Shown here: positions 32,247 through 33,011 of the stretch, piece after piece | Layout: each line of letters starts with the position of its first letter | How positions within the stretch are numbered: position 1 is the stretch's first letter | Assembly: GCA_020435415.1 (NCBI GenBank) | Contig: JAGQZQ010000032.1 | Location: forward strand, 1 to 33,011 | Reading direction: 5' to 3' | Length of the DNA: 33,011 nucleotides | DNA from: Flavobacteriales bacterium | Lineage (GTDB): Bacteria; Bacteroidota; Bacteroidia; JACJYZ01 | Notes under the pieces: generated by a model | Seen by the model: the letters and a program-made list of their open reading frames with translations, nothing else | Told to the model about the DNA's origin: nothing | Database searches by the model: none | Program-made: the position numbers and the translations under genes

Positions 32247-33011
32247 TCAATTGGCCTGTACCGTGTATACAGGGGTATTGTTCAATAATTTCATGATCTG
32301 TTCGTCACTCTGCACGGATGCTTTCGAAGCCTTTTTCCTGGCCTTCAGAATAGCGCTCAGCGAACCCAGAACGCTTTTCATCGCAAAGTAATAATTCCGG
32401 TTGTATATATAAAAGTAAACTAGCCTGTATGGTAAATAAACAAAGAATTTGAGCAGGAAGGCCGGGGTATGGATATTCTTCAGATACCAGGCCATGGTAT
32501 TGCGTGTGATCTTCCGTATCAGAGCGCTGTTTTCGAACTGGATCTGGATGGTTGCTCCCTCACGGTGATACAGGATGGCTTTAGGGGCATACACCGTTGG
32601 CCAGCCCATCTTCCAGGCCCTGTAACCCAGGTCAAGATCTTCCGCATAGGCAGGGCGAAACAACGGGTCAAAACCTTCCAGCTGGTTGTACTTCTGAACA
32701 CTGAAAACCGCTGATCCACCACCAGGGTACAAGGTGTGATACAACTTCTCCTTATCTGCCTTCTGATCGCTCCAGTAAGAAGTTGCCGACCCTTTGGTGA
32801 TCCTGAACCTCCTCAAACCATGCGTTTCTTCTGTGCCTTCCCAATCATTCACGTTACAGGTAATTGCAAACAGGTTGGGATCGGCAGCCATGACGGGCAG
32901 TAACTGCATGAACACGTCCGGCGCCAGTTTCATATCATCATTCAGGATAAAAACCCAGTCGTCCCGGCAATCTTTTACATAAGGATTCAGGGAGAACAGG
33001 TAGTCATTCAC
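32247..33011 (-). CDS. Glycosyltransferase family 2 (GT-A), N-terminus beyond the window
   Basis: The frame is open to the right edge of the window, so the first nucleotide-binding strand lies outside; the leading codon there (GTG) is just the boundary. The part seen has DWVFILNDDMKLAPDVFMQLL (DxD-type metal site), a GGGSAVFSVQKYNQLEGFDPLF acceptor loop and YAEDLDLGYRAWKMGWPTVY with the ED catalytic motif. A hydrophobic stretch near FLLKFFVYLPYRLVYFYIY may be a membrane-associated helix. It probably transfers a deoxysugar or hexose to the repeat unit. First visible gene of the - strand cluster. Confidence 0.88.
   Translation of the reverse strand: MNDYLFSLNPYVKDCRDDWVFILNDDMKLAPDVFMQLLPVMAADPNLFAITCNVNDWEGTEETHGLRRFRITKGSATSYWSDQKADKEKLYHTLYPGGGSAVFSVQKYNQLEGFDPLFRPAYAEDLDLGYRAWKMGWPTVYAPKAILYHREGATIQIQFENSALIRKITRNTMAWYLKNIHTPAFLLKFFVYLPYRLVYFYIYNRNYYFAMKSVLGSLSAILKARKKASKASVQSDEQIMKLLNNTPVYTVQAN

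Noticed and set aside
14551-33011. Phage or defence island
   Set aside because: All genes belong to sugar-nucleotide, glycosyltransferase, methyltransferase and polymerase families; no integrase, transposase, nuclease or toxin is seen.

Overview
The window looks like a chromosome segment of a member of the Bacteroidota. The evidence is a type IX secretion sorting tail on the first gene, a PorP/SprF-family outer-membrane protein, a DUF5606 protein, an ECF sigma factor paired with an anti-sigma factor carrying a TonB-like domain, and several promoter candidates of the Bacteroidota TAnnTTTG type. I could not place it below phylum. I found no rRNA, tRNA, CRISPR array or intact insertion sequence.

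Left part (1-9623), mixed housekeeping and envelope genes: the 3' end of a secreted T9SS cargo protein, a DUF5606 protein, an M3 oligoendopeptidase, a convergent PBP4-type D-Ala-D-Ala carboxypeptidase (dacB) whose divergent partner is yjbQ, a membrane-tethered PHP-domain protein, a convergent PorP/SprF protein, and a translationally coupled sigma factor and zinc-type anti-sigma/TonB pair.

Middle (9624-14561): a 401-bp intergenic stretch rich in inverted repeats that may hold a decayed, frameshifted reading frame. It is followed by a tight + strand run: GH3-type acyl-adenylase, LysE-family exporter, the two halves of a YeeE/YedE-type sulfur-compound transporter, and a cation:proton antiporter.

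Right part (14551-33011): about 18.5 kb of closely packed - strand genes, read right to left, forming a surface-polysaccharide cluster. In transcription order: GT2 (cut by the window edge), SAM methyltransferase, CapE/WbjB-type UDP-GlcNAc 4,6-dehydratase, RmlD-like reductase, polyprenyl-phosphate-type GT2 with membrane tail, GT39-like multispanning glycosyltransferase, GT4, GT2, two divergent GT-B enzymes, FkbM methyltransferase, GT4, a Wzy-like polymerase, GT4, AsnB-type amidotransferase and a terminal GT4. Most junctions are 4-8 nt overlaps or gaps below 35 nt, so one long transcript is likely, with its promoter beyond the right edge. The cluster can make at least one deoxy-aminosugar nucleotide, assemble a branched or modified repeat unit and polymerise it. 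No Wzx flippase, initiating transferase or chain-length regulator is seen in the window.

All three convergent gene pairs overlap at their 3' ends (74, 23 and 11 bp). The least explained DNA is the 9624-10024 interval. I see no clear new defence or mobile system here; the sequence is mostly recognisable families, with some unusual arrangements listed in the findings.
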